Shown in pieces: positions 38,170-47,642 of a DNA stretch of 64,000 nt (the first letter of the stretch is position 1; the number at the start of each line of letters is the position of its first letter). The position numbers and the translations under genes are program-made. The stretch spans positions 253,754,422 through 253,818,421 of the forward strand of contig CM066321.1 of the NCBI GenBank assembly GCA_033807775.1, given 5' to 3'. The DNA is from Saussurea involucrata. Taxonomy: Eukaryota; Streptophyta; Magnoliopsida; Asterales; Asteraceae. The notes beneath the pieces are model-generated. The model saw only the letters and a list, made by a program, of their open reading frames with translations. It ran no database searches and was not told the DNA's origin.

Positions 38170-41100
38170 TTGCAGGTTAAGAAGGGTATCTGGTATCTCG
38201 ATAGCGGATGCTCTAGACACATGACTGGAAAGAAAAGCCTGCTCGCTGAATACAAGGAAGAGAAGGGTCCCTCTGTAACTTTCGGTGGAAATGGAAAAGG
38301 ACACACCCGAGGGTATGGTGTACTTTCAAATGGTACAACATCCTTCAGAAGAGTCGCATATGTTGAAGGGCTGAAGCATAATCTTCTGAGCATCAGTCAG
38401 CTTTGCGACATGGATAACAAAGTGATTTTCACCAAGGAATCCTGCTTTGTCTCTGACAAAAAGGAGAAGATAGCTCTCAGCGGTTATCGTTTGGAAAATG
38501 TTTACGTTATAAACATGGACTCAACAACCACTGAGAACTCCTGTTTCTTCTCAAAGGCATCTTCTGATGTCAACTGGCTATGGCACAAGAGACTCTCACA
38601 TCTCAACTTCAAGACACTGAATACTCTTTCATCCAAAGAGTTAGTCACTGGTCTACCTCAACATTCATACGCCAAAGAATCCTTATGTTCAGCGTGTGAA
38701 AAAGGGAAGCAGACCAAGGCAAGCTTTAAGTCCAAGCAAGTTTCCTCAGTGTCATCTCCTCTTCAACTACTCCATATGGATTTGTTTGGCCCCGTTAACA
38801 AACAATCCATCGCTGGAAAGAAATATACGCTGGTCATAGTTGATGAATTCTCTCGTTATACATGGGTAATGTTTCTCCGTTCTAAGAGTGACACCCCTGA
38901 AGAACTCATCACCTTTGTTCGGAAGATGGAAACTCTGAACAATATGACTGTTCGCTCAATAAGGAGTGATCATGGAACTGAATTCAAAAACAGTTCTCTT
39001 GATTCCTTCCTTGAGAGCAAGGGTATTTCTCATAACTTTTCGTCAGTGAGAACACCACAACAAAACGGAGTCGCTGAAAGAAGAAATAGAACAATTATTG
39101 AAGCTGCACGTTCAATGCTCAGCGATTCTCACCTGCCTACTCAGTTTTGGGCAGAAGCTGTCAACACGGCTTGTTTTACGCAAAACAGGTCGCTGATAGT
39201 CAAAAGATTCAAAAAGACAGCCTATGAACTCTTTCATGGGAGAAAGCCTTCAATCAGCTTTCTTCACATCTTTGGTTGTCAGTGTTTCATACTGAACAAC
39301 AGAGATGCCCTTGGAAAGTTTGATCCTAAGGCTGATGATGGAATCTTTCTTGGATACTCCTCAGTTTCCAAAGCCCTCAGAGTCTTCAACCGAAGAAGAC
39401 AAACTGTAGAAGAAACTATTCACGTCACGTTTGACGAATCCCGTTCAGCGAACTCTAAACCGAACGCTGATACAGAAGAACTGAATCAATGGATGTTTTC
39501 TCATCTTGGTGATTCAGAAGATGTTCCCACTACTCATACTCATACAACTGAAAATGATGGTCCTACTATCATTCCCAATATGCAGAATAGTGAAGCTGAA
39601 ACATCTTGGGTCTCAGCTGTTCCTATAAATACTATACCCGCAGTTGATCCAAATGTCTCAGAAATTCCATCTATTTCTCAGCAATCAGTGAATGAAGTGA
39701 CAAATGCAAGCATTCCTCTCTTAGCTGATTATCCAGAAGTAGCTGAAGCCTTATCTTCAGTTTCTCCAGTTCAGACTGCGTCAGCGACGCATGCTCCGGC
39801 TCAGCGATGGACTGTAAATCACCCAATCGATCAAATTCTTGGTGATCCCAACGCTGGTATTCAGACTCGTAGAAGTGCAGGTAATATTTGTTTATTTGTT
39901 AACTTTATTTCTCTAACTGAACCAAAGAAAATAGATGATGCCCTCAGAGATCCAAACTGGGTCAGCGCTATGCAAGAAGAGCTGACTGAATTCGAAAGAA
40001 ACAAAGTTTGGAAACTTGTTCGGAGACCAACTGACAAAACAGTGATAGGCACTAAGTGGGTCTATCGAAACAAGTTGGACGAACATGGTACTGTAACTCG
40101 CAACAAAGCTCGTCTTGTTGCTCAGGGATACAGACAAGAGGAAGGTATAGATTATGACGAAACCTTTGCTCCTGTAGCAAGACTTGAATCTATTCGTCTT
40201 TTCTTAGCATATGCTGTACACAAAAACTTCACTGTACATCAAATGGATGTTAAGTCAGCGTTTCTAAATGGAAAGCTGAATGAAGAAGTTTATGTGGAAC
40301 AACCTCCAGGATTCTCAGATCCTAAGCGTCCAGGTTATGTTTATAAGCTGGATAAGGCACTTTATGGCTTGAAGCAAGCTCCTCGTGCATGGTATGACAC
40401 TCTTTCTACGTATCTCCACCTTGAAAAATTTGAGAGAGGTAAGATTGACAAAACTTTGTTTTTTAGAAAAATAAAAGGTCATATCATTTTAGTTCAAATA
40501 TATGTTGATGACATTATATTTGGTTCTACTAACCTTGAGCTTTGTACTCGTTTCGCTGATAGAATGAAAGATGAGTATAAAATGAGTATGATGGGTGAAC
40601 TAACATATTTCCTTGGTCTTCAGATTAAGCAAACTGAAAAAGGAACTTTTATAAATCAGGGAAAGTATGTTAAAGATATGCTGAAAAAATTCGACTTAAC
40701 TGAAAGTTCAGCTATGAAAACCCCTATGGCACCACCGCTGATACTTGATAAGGACACAAAGGGTGTTCCTGTCAATGTCACGCTGTACCATGGGATGATC
40801 GGCTCACTACTGTATCTTACAGCTAGCCGACCCGATATTATGTTTGCAACATGTCTGTGCGCACGATATCAAGCTGAACCTAAGATATCTCATATGAAAG
40901 CTGTAAAGCGAATCTTTCGATATCTTAAGGGTACAGCGAATCTAGGTCTTTGGTATCCCAAAGATTCAGGATTCGATCTAACCGCCTATTCAGACAGTGA
41001 TTTTGCAGGTTGCAAAATGGATAGGAAAAGCACCACAGGAGGATGTCAGCTCCTGGGTGGAAAGCTGGTAAGTTGGACAAGTAAGAAGCAAAACTCGGTG

Positions 41101-41448
41101 TCCACTTCCACAGCTGAAGCTGAGTATGTAGCCGCTGGAAGCTGCTGTTCTCAAGTCTTGTGGATGAGAAATCAACTACTAGACTATGATCTTCAGCTCT
41201 CCAAAATTCCAATCTATTGCGACAGCACAAGTGCCATCGCTATAGCAAACAATCCAGTGCTACACTCAAAGACAAAACACATAGAAATCAGATATCATTT
41301 TATCAGAGATCATGTGATGAATGGTGATATAGAACTTCATTTTATCCCAACTGATTATCAGTTAGCTGATTTGTTTACCAAACCTCTTGATGAGACAAGA
41401 TTCAACTTTCTCATCAGCGAGCTTGGAATGCTGAACTTTGAAGGATAA
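38170..41448 (+). CDS. pol: Copia B pol: protease-integrase-RT-RNase H (open)
   Basis: Same frame as gag beyond a single TAA, with no ATG of its own at the start, so expression needs readthrough, splicing or another device. Order: protease WYLDSGCSRHMTG (residues about 8-20), integrase zinc-binding HKRLSHLNFK/CSACEKGK (about 140-180), DDE core with MDLFGPVN, SDHGTEFKN and TPQQNGVAERRNR (about 200-305), a linker, RT with MDVKSAFLNG, YGLKQAPRAWY and YVDDIIFGS (about 560-830), and RNase H with DRKSTTGGCQL and STAEAEYVAA ending at LGMLNFEG. All catalytic motifs look intact over 1,092 codons, so the element could in principle still encode its enzymes. The start at 38170 is a TTG; the first codon after the acceptor-like TTGCAG is at 38176. 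Confidence 0.94.
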   Translation: MQVKKGIWYLDSGCSRHMTGKKSLLAEYKEEKGPSVTFGGNGKGHTRGYGVLSNGTTSFRRVAYVEGLKHNLLSISQLCDMDNKVIFTKESCFVSDKKEKIALSGYRLENVYVINMDSTTTENSCFFSKASSDVNWLWHKRLSHLNFKTLNTLSSKELVTGLPQHSYAKESLCSACEKGKQTKASFKSKQVSSVSSPLQLLHMDLFGPVNKQSIAGKKYTLVIVDEFSRYTWVMFLRSKSDTPEELITFVRKMETLNNMTVRSIRSDHGTEFKNSSLDSFLESKGISHNFSSVRTPQQNGVAERRNRTIIEAARSMLSDSHLPTQFWAEAVNTACFTQNRSLIVKRFKKTAYELFHGRKPSISFLHIFGCQCFILNNRDALGKFDPKADDGIFLGYSSVSKALRVFNRRRQTVEETIHVTFDESRSANSKPNADTEELNQWMFSHLGDSEDVPTTHTHTTENDGPTIIPNMQNSEAETSWVSAVPINTIPAVDPNVSEIPSISQQSVNEVTNASIPLLADYPEVAEALSSVSPVQTASATHAPAQRWTVNHPIDQILGDPNAGIQTRRSAGNICLFVNFISLTEPKKIDDALRDPNWVSAMQEELTEFERNKVWKLVRRPTDKTVIGTKWVYRNKLDEHGTVTRNKARLVAQGYRQEEGIDYDETFAPVARLESIRLFLAYAVHKNFTVHQMDVKSAFLNGKLNEEVYVEQPPGFSDPKRPGYVYKLDKALYGLKQAPRAWYDTLSTYLHLEKFERGKIDKTLFFRKIKGHIILVQIYVDDIIFGSTNLELCTRFADRMKDEYKMSMMGELTYFLGLQIKQTEKGTFINQGKYVKDMLKKFDLTESSAMKTPMAPPLILDKDTKGVPVNVTLYHGMIGSLLYLTASRPDIMFATCLCARYQAEPKISHMKAVKRIFRYLKGTANLGLWYPKDSGFDLTAYSDSDFAGCKMDRKSTTGGCQLLGGKLVSWTSKKQNSVSTSTAEAEYVAAGSCCSQVLWMRNQLLDYDLQLSKIPIYCDSTSAIAIANNPVLHSKTKHIEIRYHFIRDHVMNGDIELHFIPTDYQLADLFTKPLDETRFNFLISELGMLNFEG

Positions 41449-41761
41449 ATCTTCAGCGGTTCACATTTAATCAGCGATACGTTTATACATTCTTGTATAG
41501 GCTCTGGATAAAATAAACTAGTACAATCCATTTCATCATCTTCTCTCTGAATAAATTGGGTTAAACTGATATCAAGGTATGTTTTCTCTGACAAAACGCA
41601 TGAAAATGCAAGATTTCAAATTCTTTCATCGCTGAATAATATTTTGAAATTTCTTAAAACCCTCACTGATATTTCTATTCAGTGCTTCATATTTTCCAAA
41701 GAGTCCCTGAGTTTTTCTTTCAAAACCTCAGAGACAACGAAAGAATGTGAAAGGACAGTTG

Positions 41762-41918
41762 TGACGTCATTGCAACGGATAACACCAGGCACGTTTCTTT
41801 TTCTGACACACGTTTGCACGTTTCGTTGTCTATCCAATCAAATGCAAACACGTGTCCGTGTCATGATGAAAAACTTTCCCGCTCAAGTTTTTCTCTCTCT
41901 ACTCTCTTCCTATATAAA
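41762..41918 (+). promoter_or_regulatory. Copia B: promoter-like region of extra ORF
   Basis: TGACGTCA (41762-41769), CCAAT (41834-41838), CACGTG (41849-41854) and TATATAAA (41911-41918) occur in the same order as in A, with comparable spacing, though surrounding sequence has diverged. From 41449 to 41761 the spacer is non-coding. Confidence 0.48.
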
Positions 41919-42041
41919 CTCTCTCAAAGTTTATATTTGTCTTTTATGCGAATCAATCTTTCTCCGCAAGAAAAGAACACTGTTGCATTTTGTGCTCTCG
42001 ATCTTCAAGAACTGTTCATCATCTTCTTCATCAAACTCAAG

Positions 42042-42398
42042 GTCAATATGTTCTTATCTTTTATCAAATGCAAATAACTTGTTTTCGATCTTATCATTGT
42101 TTTACACAAGATCAAACAAAAGAACTCATAAATAAAATCATTTTCTTTCATGGTTTTGTAAACACAACCATTTCATGGTTGTTCTTCAAGTTTTAAATCT
42201 AAAATCTTAAACTTGTTCTTCTTTCGTATCCATTTTTTAAAAAAAAAAAAAAAAAAAAAACAAGACAAACCCTAATCTTCATTAAGATTTATTTGTCTGA
42301 ATGAAATGGACAAAATTCGAAAAATCTTAATGGAAATTCTCTTTCCACATTAAGATATTTCTTATTTGTTAACATCTTTGGTTGAACTGATAATACAG
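42042..42398 (+). other. Copia B: candidate leader intron
   Basis: AAG/GTCAAT donor and AACTGATAATACAG acceptor, four bases before the ATG at 42403; AT-rich, with a 22-base A run at 42239-42260 absent from A. Placement matches A and resembles G. Confidence 0.35.
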
Positions 42399-42402
42399 TG
42401 AA

Positions 42403-43782
42403 ATGGCAACTTCAAAGCTGAATGTTACCGCTGAGTCCATCTCCAGTGATTCTGAGGAACTGGAAATCACCAAAGCTCCTCAGGTTAAGTTTGAGCTGGA
42501 TCAACTAGACTGGACAAAGGCAAACAACCTTTCAGCGCTTCTCGAGTTTCCTCCTCGGAAGCAGGTATCCCATCTAGACGACGCTGTGATTTTTTTGAAG
42601 AATAGCCCCATATACACAGCACTGACAATCACACCTCCTGCCAGTCAGCGTCTATTATCCCAATTCTGGTACTCTGCCAGACACACCAACCTACCCTCAG
42701 CCAAAGATCCATCTAAAACCATCGACTGCATACTCAGCGATACTGAGTATGGCACCATCAAGATAACCCCCGCAATAATCCGTAAAGCTCTGAAATTCCC
42801 TAACGCTACCTCAGAAAATCCTTTCATTCCATTTCCTGACCACAAGAAGCACGCTGACAGGGAAGAAATCATTGCTTTCCTTGATGCGATGGGTTACATC
42901 TGGGAGACTGGAAGAGACAAGCTACCTGAGAAGAAGCTGACGCTGATAAAGAAATCCAAGATGCCCAGCGAGATGAACTTCATCTTCGCTCACCTGATCA
43001 GCTGCATGACAGCGAAATCCGGATCTTCTGATCAAGCCGCTCAACCTCAGCAGGCCATGGGTTACGCACTGCTGAAAGGTCTCAACATTGACTGGGCCTC
43101 CATCATCTATGAAGACCTCATTCAACGTGTTGATTCTGCCGCTGACCGACCAGCATGGGTTCCTTACCCGCGATTCATCAGCGCCATCTTTCAATATGGC
43201 CTGAAGGACAGCTATCCTGAGGAGGGTGATCTGAAACTCTCTCAGATTGGCCCTAAAGTTCTCGACTTCAAGCCTGTCGCCAACGAGGTACGTCTCTCTA
43301 CTCTTCTCACTCTTCTTAATTCTCCGCTTTCTATGGCTCCTTCAGCGACAATACCCATCGCTGATACCCCGGCCACAAAATCCATTCCTTCTAAGAAAAG
43401 GAAACAATCTCTTACCCCTCTTGATTCCAAAAGGATCAAGAAAACCAAGGAGCAACCCCAGCAGTTGCATGCTGAAGACTCCTCAGCTCATTCTGAAGAG
43501 CTGAAGGAAAGTTCCGTGGTACGCTCTGCCACACCAATTCAAGCCATCCCTTCTAAACCTACTTCAGCGTCCCTAAACGCTGAGGTTAGAACTTTGGAAT
43601 CTACCCAACCTTCGTCAGTCTCTCAAAAGACTGATGAAGTACTTCTCAGCGAATCCAACGCTGAACTTGAACCCCAACCCCAATTCTTATCCTTCGCTCC
43701 TCCCTCTACTTCTTTGGACACTCCTCCAGTCAAACTGGAGATGCCATCATTCAAGAAGCCGTTGAAGCTTCTCAGCGAATGA
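42403..43782 (+). CDS. Copia B extra 3' ORF, part 1 (N-terminal domain, 459 aa)
   Basis: ATG follows the acceptor-like CAG. N-terminal acidic segment, then LDQLDWTKANNL and LLEFPPRKQVSHL (shared with A), then a folded-looking region to about residue 265: RLLSQFWYSARHTNL, ITPAIIRKALKFP, AFLDAMGYIWE, MNFIFAHLISCMTAKSGSSDQ. The same layout occurs in the extra ORFs of D, E and G. From about 300 it is low complexity with KKRKQS and KRIKK clusters that could be nuclear signals. Near the end the neighbouring -1 frame becomes equally coding-like (GDAIIQEAVEASQR), so the stop at 43782 probably reflects a frameshift. No membrane segment. Confidence 0.75.
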   Translation: MATSKLNVTAESISSDSEELEITKAPQVKFELDQLDWTKANNLSALLEFPPRKQVSHLDDAVIFLKNSPIYTALTITPPASQRLLSQFWYSARHTNLPSAKDPSKTIDCILSDTEYGTIKITPAIIRKALKFPNATSENPFIPFPDHKKHADREEIIAFLDAMGYIWETGRDKLPEKKLTLIKKSKMPSEMNFIFAHLISCMTAKSGSSDQAAQPQQAMGYALLKGLNIDWASIIYEDLIQRVDSAADRPAWVPYPRFISAIFQYGLKDSYPEEGDLKLSQIGPKVLDFKPVANEVRLSTLLTLLNSPLSMAPSATIPIADTPATKSIPSKKRKQSLTPLDSKRIKKTKEQPQQLHAEDSSAHSEELKESSVVRSATPIQAIPSKPTSASLNAEVRTLESTQPSSVSQKTDEVLLSESNAELEPQPQFLSFAPPSTSLDTPPVKLEMPSFKKPLKLLSE

Positions 43783-45038
43783 CGAAGAAAGGACCTGCAG
43801 AGATCTCCATTCCTCACGGAACTTTTGAGGGAGATATGGAACACTATGGAGGGACTCGAAACTTTGATGAGTTCGTCAACGCTCCTGCAGGTACAGATCC
43901 CACCTTAAACACTGTAACTAAACCTGAAACTTCTGAGCTTTCCTTTGTTCACAAGTACTTATATGTTACAGGTCCTTTTTTGGGAGACATCAACCAGTCT
44001 CTGAAGTCTATGGAGATGAAACTTACGGATCTCACCACCGGTCTATCAAATAACTCTACAGCTGTAACAAACGCTGGAGAGAATCTGACGAAGCTGACTA
44101 CTGTGGTGGAAAAGAAGGCCTCCTCTGATGATATCAAAGATCTTGATAAAACTCTCGCCGACTTTGCCAAAGTGCTCTCCGACATCTACACTGACTACAC
44201 CAACCTCAAATCATCAGTTTCCACCATTTCCAGCGAAGTTACAACGCTGAAGAAATCGGTTGGTACACTCGAAGGTGATATGTCAGTGGTCAAGACCAAC
44301 TTGGGCTCAGTGAAGACCGACCTTGGTTCCGTCAAGACAATGATCGAGACGCTGGTGAACAAGGCAAATAATCCAGCTCCTGCTCCGGCCCCTGCACCTG
44401 TTTTGGACTCATTCACCGCAGAGGATCGCCAAGAGCTGAAGAAAATCACGCCTGCTATTTCTGGCCTAGAAGACAGAATAGCTAAGCTTGAAGGTTGTGT
44501 GAAAATCTCTGGCCCAGAAGACAGAGACAACACAAATGCTGAATCTACCCATTCCTCCCCCGCCCATCATGAGAAAGAGGGGGAGAAGAGCGCTGAACAG
44601 GAGAAGAGCGCTGAAGACCTTTCCCATGATGAATCTATCAGGGGAGAGGGTAATGAAGATCGGATTACTGGACCTCAGGGAGATGAAAACCCTGAGGGAA
44701 CCGAGAACCTCGCCTCTATATCTGAGGGGGAGCAACTCGATGAAGATGCTGAGGAATCTGAAGCAGAAGAAGACGAAGACTTCGACATCCCTGAAGCTGA
44801 ACCATCCTCCTCTCCAAGGAACGATGATGATGATGATGAAGATGACGATGATTTCTTTGTTGTCAAACCTGCTCCTCGAACCAAAGCTCTTAAAGGTATT
44901 TCAATAAAAGAACCTTCAGGGGAGAAGACAAAGACAAAGCACTCAGCCTCTGGCGCTGAGAAAAGTAAAGACAAAGGCATCGCTGAAGATGATAATCTGG
45001 CGATCCTACTTGCAAAGCCGATTTGTCAGGTACACTAA
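43779..45038 (+). CDS. Copia B extra 3' ORF, part 2 (coiled-coil and acidic region)
   Basis: Overlaps part 1 by four bases in the -1 frame; that frame is open upstream of this ATG, so the true protein was probably continuous. Residues about 65-145 and 150-190 are heptad-like (LTDLTTGLSN, LKKSVGTLEGDM), suggesting coiled coils. Then a Pro/Ala repeat, an Asp/Glu/Ser-rich segment and a basic tail. It ends at TAA 45036-45038, two codons past a CAG/GTACAC donor-like site at 45029/45030. Confidence 0.65.
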   Translation: MTKKGPAEISIPHGTFEGDMEHYGGTRNFDEFVNAPAGTDPTLNTVTKPETSELSFVHKYLYVTGPFLGDINQSLKSMEMKLTDLTTGLSNNSTAVTNAGENLTKLTTVVEKKASSDDIKDLDKTLADFAKVLSDIYTDYTNLKSSVSTISSEVTTLKKSVGTLEGDMSVVKTNLGSVKTDLGSVKTMIETLVNKANNPAPAPAPAPVLDSFTAEDRQELKKITPAISGLEDRIAKLEGCVKISGPEDRDNTNAESTHSSPAHHEKEGEKSAEQEKSAEDLSHDESIRGEGNEDRITGPQGDENPEGTENLASISEGEQLDEDAEESEAEEDEDFDIPEAEPSSSPRNDDDDDEDDDDFFVVKPAPRTKALKGISIKEPSGEKTKTKHSASGAEKSKDKGIAEDDNLAILLAKPICQVH

Positions 45039-45181
45039 ACTTATTTTTCCTTCCCTGATCATCTATGAAAAATCAGTTATCCATTCCACAAACACCATAC
45101 ACATCCACATTTTTTTTCTATCTTTTCTACCCAAGTTCTTCTACCCAGTTCTTATTTGTAAGATCGCTGCGTTTCAGCTAG
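45030..45181 (+). other. Copia B: candidate intron inside extra ORF
   Basis: GTACAC donor after CAG, a T-rich body without an open frame, and AG at 45180-45181. Removing exactly this 152-bp segment joins part 2 to part 3 in frame, phase 0, giving PICQ then SSPLFEDIAERS. A caution: the better-looking TTTCAG acceptor four bases upstream (45177) would lead to an early stop. A decayed frameshift remains possible. Confidence 0.42.
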
Positions 45182-46435
45182 TCCTCTCCCCTGTTTGAGG
45201 ATATCGCTGAAAGATCTGTTGCGACTTCACCAATAATTCCAGCTAACGCTGAAGACATAATCCCAGTCTTAGATTTAATCTCTGAGACTGATGAACCAGA
45301 AGAACAACCTCTCTCGCACAGAAACAGACCTTCCTCAGTTGCTCAAAGGCTGAGTGAAGAAGATCAAAAGAGGAGAGAAGAAATGATAAAGCGATTCGAG
45401 GATCAGCGAATCATCCTAAGGCGCGATCAACTACCTTCAGTTCCTCCTAAGTTCAGAATTTCAAAAGCTGAATACCAAGATCATCTCAGAGCTGAACGCC
45501 TCATCGCTGAAAGGAAGGAAGCTGAAGATAAAGACAGAGAATACGCCATCAAGCTCACTCAAGAATCTGTCAAAGACCCCAAGCTGAAGCGTATTCCCAT
45601 TCAAATCCAACGAAAGCATTGGGAACAAGCCCAGAAGATCGTGGAAAAGAAAGCTGAAGTTTCTCAGACCACCCTGATCTGGTGTAAAGAGAAAATCCAC
45701 TTCAGATATCGTCCAGCGAAGATCAACAAGGTATTCATCTCTGGAAGAACCTCCGTCGGAGTACCTATTGTTGACATCAAACTGTTCAGAGAAGATGACT
45801 CATCTGAAACCTTTCGTGCTGACACTGTAAAAAGGTATGGTCTCTCTGAATGGCTGGAGATGAGGTTAGCTATCCAACCGTCAAAATCTAAGTACAAGGA
45901 TCATTTCGAAAAGCTGATAAACAGACAGATCGATTTGATATCTTCTTGTGTGGATATTCCTCCTGTTCCTGATCTAAAGCCGAAAAGAAAAAAGGACTCT
46001 CCAAGGAAGAAACGTCAAGATTCAAACTCAGGTCCTGTCATACGAAATGAAACTGGAATTGGTTTCTCTCGCGCTGAAGTACTTGGTCCTGATCCTGATC
46101 TATCTGCCCTTGATGTCTCTTTGCCACCATGTGAACTTTTCGTCCCTGGTAAAGTCATCAGTAATCCTTATGGAATATTCTTTCTTGACTACGACGGACG
46201 TAAATGCTTTCAACGGATCGCTGAGCTTCCAATCACTCTAATCGAACAGCTCAAAGATCTCATCTACTGGTGCGACTTCAGAAAAGACATTCAGGCACGA
46301 CACCTAAAACCCTTGATTTTTGAAGCTGCCCTGAAGCTAAAGAATAAAGGAGAAAAGGTTCCTAACTGGATGATTCCAACTGAAAAGACAACCCTTGATG
46401 AACTTCTCATTAAGGAAGAACACTTTGAAGGCTGA
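45182..46435 (+). CDS. Copia B extra 3' ORF, part 3 (C-terminal domain)
   Basis: Open frame from 45182 to TGA 46433-46435. The segment from 45383 starts MIKRFEDQRI. Charged helix (EYQDHLRAERLIAERKEAEDKD), then a compact C-terminal region with KVFISGRTSVGV, FRADTVKRYGLSEWLEMRL, a basic cluster KPKRKKDSPRKKRQ and GIFFLDYDGRKCFQRIAELP. The F-x-A-D, L-S pattern parallels FSEADFCHLS in G and FTDADFEKLS in E. No known enzymatic motif. If part 2 and part 3 are not spliced, this would need its own start. Confidence 0.65.
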   Translation, partial: SSPLFEDIAERSVATSPIIPANAEDIIPVLDLISETDEPEEQPLSHRNRPSSVAQRLSEEDQKRREEMIKRFEDQRIILRRDQLPSVPPKFRISKAEYQDHLRAERLIAERKEAEDKDREYAIKLTQESVKDPKLKRIPIQIQRKHWEQAQKIVEKKAEVSQTTLIWCKEKIHFRYRPAKINKVFISGRTSVGVPIVDIKLFREDDSSETFRADTVKRYGLSEWLEMRLAIQPSKSKYKDHFEKLINRQIDLISSCVDIPPVPDLKPKRKKDSPRKKRQDSNSGPVIRNETGIGFSRAEVLGPDPDLSALDVSLPPCELFVPGKVISNPYGIFFLDYDGRKCFQRIAELPITLIEQLKDLIYWCDFRKDIQARHLKPLIFEAALKLKNKGEKVPNWMIPTEKTTLDELLIKEEHFEG

Positions 46436-46683
46436 CAACAATCACCATTTTCTCTATTGTATCAGTCATCCTTCAGTACTTGTAATTTATTTCGCTTGTA
46501 CTTGTAATCTTTCTTATTCATATTGTAACCTGATTCAAAGATTTAAAGAAAGATTTCAGCGAATGTACTTTACTCCCAGAAAACAGTAAAAGGGACAAAT
46601 ATTTTATGAGTTCTTTTTATCCTTATGTTTTCATTAAATAGCAATTTTCTCTGTTGCTATGTCATAATCAAATAGGGGGAGAT

Positions 46684-47642
46684 TGTTGATCCAAACCCTC
46701 AGTGATTTGATAATGACCCTATCTTAAATACTTAGTGAAAATTGTAAGTAAACAATATGTATCAGAGTTTCACTATCGCTGATAAGTACTAAGATCTTAC
46801 AGTACTGCTGATAGGAACTCTCGCACTTTTAGATTAAACATTCAGCGAACACTGTTCACCATATCGCTGAGTCTGTTCAGTCCTTATGGTGATCGCTGAT
46901 AAGTTAGTTGTTTACTTATGATCCCTGAAGACAAGATTCACGTCAACAAAGGTTCTACGCTGAAGTCGAAGATCAAGCTCAAGAACCAGCGACAAGTCTC
47001 CTAATGAACTGATGCGGATCAGCGAAGACTCAGATTTGTCCACTCAACGTGAAGTATCAAGTACAAGACTTCAGCTATCGCTGAACTTTATCATCTGCTG
47101 AATAGTAAATGATAATCGCTGAATCAACGAAAGCTGATCATGAAGTCCTCCGTACAAAGTACTTTTGTCTTAACCTCCCTTGCACGCCACCGTACGAAAT
47201 GTCAGAAAAGAACCTCCGAAAATCTGAAATCGTACAACCACTCTGACACTACACTGTTCATTCATGCGGCTACTAAGGTTGTCATCAAAGGTCAATGACA
47301 TGCAACCAATCCGCTAATGACACGTGTAAAGTATATACTGGATTGCATTAAATGCATGCAGTATATAAAGAGATGAACTCACTTCATTTGAAGTAACTTG
47401 CTAACTCTGGACAAGTTCAAATCTCTCAAGATAGGATTTTATTAGTAATCTCCTTATCTTTCTTAGTGCAAGAAAACCTTAGTGTTCCAACTTGTTTAGA
47501 TTTAGGTTTATCCTTAATCTTGTTTCCGCAACAAGCTGTAAATTGTTAATGATTTATCAATAAACAATTTAGAAAAGTAAAATAGTGTGTTTGTATTCAA
47601 CCCCCCCTTCTACAAACTTGTTTAAGCCTTTCGGGACCAACA
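46684..47642 (+). repeat. Copia B 3' LTR
   Basis: 959 bp; preceded by a polypurine tract AGGGGGAGAT (46674-46683). Identical by eye to the 5' LTR except C at 47401. The 46436-46673 stretch before it is AT-rich 3' sequence. Confidence 0.97.

Larger units (their letters stand above)
34709..47642 (+). mobile_element. Copia B: complete, young Sirevirus-like element (12,934 bp)
   Basis: Flanked by GGGTT duplications (34704-34708, 47643-47647) inside transposon K. Two 959-bp LTRs, primer site, open gag, open pol, promoter-like spacer, a long extra ORF and a polypurine tract are all present. By eye the LTRs differ only at 35426 (A) versus 47401 (C). Confidence 0.97.

Noticed and set aside
43288..43345. 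A 58-bp GT-AG segment (GAG/GTACGT to TTCAG) in B's extra ORF
   Set aside because: Unspliced frame is open through it; removing it shifts the frame into a stop at about 43504, and it is short for a plant intron.
43585..43775. Alternative 191-bp intron joining parts 1 and 2 of B's extra ORF
   Set aside because: It would join the frames, but both frames inside look coding and GT/AG pairs are common, so a simple frameshift is at least as likely.
43779..43782. ATGA overlap read as translational coupling
   Set aside because: That is a bacterial device; the upstream -1 frame is already open, so the ATG is incidental.
44675..44980. Minus-strand Ser-rich frame
   Set aside because: Mirror of the Asp/Glu/Ser-rich plus-strand coding region; no domain.
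42403..46435. Calling the extra ORF an envelope gene
   Set aside because: No signal peptide, transmembrane segment or cleavage site is visible in B, D, E or G.
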